This document shows, one piece after another, positions 13,359-14,036 of a stretch of 14,036 nt of DNA (position 1 is the first letter of the stretch; each line of letters opens with the position of its first letter). Position numbers and translations under genes: made by a program. Under the pieces are notes generated by a model. It searched no databases and was not told the DNA's origin. It saw only the letters and a program-made list of their open reading frames with translations. The stretch comes from JAGTVG01 sp964389805 (GTDB taxonomy: Bacteria > Bacteroidota > Bacteroidia > Cytophagales > Cyclobacteriaceae): positions 1 through 14,036 of the forward strand of contig CAYMFU010000274.1 in assembly GCA_964389805.1 (NCBI GenBank), in the 5' to 3' direction.

Positions 13359-14036
13359 TTAAAAATCAAGATTATCAAAAGGACTGCTTACCGCTTTAGG
13401 GTCTATTTGGGCAACTTGCAGATATACCATGGTAGTCCTGATGGAGAGATGGCCTAACAGCCTCTGTATGATCTTAATGTTGGTTCCTTGTTCGAGCAGA
13501 TGGGTGGCAAAAGAATGTCGCAGAGAATGAATAGAAGCCTTTTTATTAATCCCGGCTTTTTCGAGTGATTTTTTTAAAATATTTGATACCGAAGTGAAGG
13601 AGATAGGAGTTCCTTTAGGCCGACCTTCGAACAATAACCCGGATGGCTTATATAAAACATAATATTGTCTCAATAACTTCAGAGTGTTTTGAGCCAGCAA
13701 TGTTTCTCTGTCTTTATTACCCTTACCATTATTGATCCGGATAAACATACGAGCCGAATCAATGTCAGAGACCTTCAGGTTTACAAGTTCCTGTCTCCGG
13801 AGACCGGCCGAATAAACCACCGCTAACATCGCTTTGTGTTTCGGGTTACGGATTTGATCAATTACAGCTGCTACTTCCTTGCGTGACAGTATAACCGGTA
13901 GTTTTTTCTCTTTACGTGGCCTTTTGATTTTAATCTCTTCCCATTGTAATCCTAATACATCCTGGAAAAGAATTTTCAGAGCGCTGATGGTTTGATTTAC
14001 CGCTGATACCGAACATGATTGGTTTTGGATTTTGTA
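13359..14036 (-). CDS. Tyrosine recombinase/integrase (5' partial)
   Basis: A site-specific recombinase of the XerC/phage-integrase family. The frame is open to the window edge, so the ATG at 13829 is internal. The visible 225 residues start in the SAM-like N-terminal domain (SAVNQTISALKILFQDVLG) and the linker RPRKEKKLPVILSRKEV. The catalytic set is complete: Arg80 (AGLRRQE), Lys105 (GKGNKDR), His170 and Arg173 (HSLRHSFATH), His196 (LLGHLS) and nucleophile Tyr205 (TTMVYLQV). The tail KAVSSPFDNLDF resembles the SPLD end of integron integrases, but the extra alpha-helical patch between the Lys and HxxR motifs that marks IntI is absent. It is 2 nt upstream of the IS91 transposase start. Confidence 0.92.
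   Translation of the reverse strand, partial: YKIQNQSCSVSAVNQTISALKILFQDVLGLQWEEIKIKRPRKEKKLPVILSRKEVAAVIDQIRNPKHKAMLAVVYSAGLRRQELVNLKVSDIDSARMFIRINNGKGNKDRETLLAQNTLKLLRQYYVLYKPSGLLFEGRPKGTPISFTSVSNILKKSLEKAGINKKASIHSLRHSFATHLLEQGTNIKIIQRLLGHLSIRTTMVYLQVAQIDPKAVSSPFDNLDF

Larger units (their letters stand above)
12196..14036 (-). mobile_element. IS91-type element with an accessory tyrosine recombinase (partial)
   Basis: The transposase and recombinase genes form one tight unit (TAA, 2 nt, ATG), an arrangement known for a subgroup of IS91-like elements in several phyla. The element continues beyond the right edge, and its left terminus lies somewhere between 11970 and 12195. IS91 elements make no target duplications and can carry neighbouring DNA by one-ended transposition. 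Confidence 0.7.

Noticed and set aside
1..14036. CRISPR array, tRNA or rRNA genes
   Set aside because: No regularly spaced direct repeats, no tRNA-like cloverleaf with conserved CCA/TPsiC sequences and no rRNA core sequence were seen. The cloverleaf-like fold at 11220-11298 lacks tRNA conserved bases.

Overview
The window looks like a chromosomal segment of a Bacteroidota bacterium, probably a marine or environmental polysaccharide degrader of the Cytophagales type. The DNA is AT-rich, Shine-Dalgarno sequences are weak or absent, and the promoter-like sites follow the Bacteroidota TTTG / TAnnTTTG pattern. The gene content also fits: a two-domain FtsX/MacB permease, secreted glycoside hydrolases, SPI/SPII signal peptides, and a tyrosine recombinase coupled to an IS91 transposase. 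This assignment is an inference from gene content.

Layout: 1-1599 is the 3' part of a large FtsX-like permease. 1734-4995 (+) holds two secreted carbohydrate enzymes, a GH2 beta-galactosidase-like hydrolase and an agarase-like TIM-barrel protein. 5002-6554 is a graveyard: a short secreted-protein remnant (+), the C-terminal 58 codons of another glycoside-hydrolase-like protein (-), and a purple-acid-phosphatase-like gene (-) with two in-frame stop codons and no C-terminus. A small lipoprotein gene (6604-6963, -) lies upstream of that phosphatase. 7550-8737 (+) is a lipoprotein amidohydrolase and 8962-9630 (-) a SAM methyltransferase. 9902-11196 (-) is a secreted HExxH metallopeptidase-like gene split by a -1 frame change at a run of eight A's.

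11220-11969 looks like an integron-cassette-style module. A RelE/ParE-type toxin-antitoxin pair is bounded by near-perfect 18-bp inverted ends (GTTAGGGCC...GGCCCTAAC). On both sides lie attC-like foldable sequences, one carrying AAC/GTT boxes around a 17-bp stem and one forming a branched stem-loop. 12196-14036 (-) is an IS91-family HUH transposase preceded at 2 nt by a tyrosine recombinase that runs off the right edge.

The left half is carbohydrate uptake and degradation that is partly decaying. The right half is accessory DNA: a toxin-antitoxin cassette, recombinase, transposase and dispersed repeats. A degenerate repeat of about 26 bp occurs three times, always intergenic and always in the same orientation (7247, 8806, 9788). 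The most interesting signals are the toxin-antitoxin cassette with its attC-like flanks, the A AAA AAC TGA frame break in the peptidase, and the dispersed repeat.
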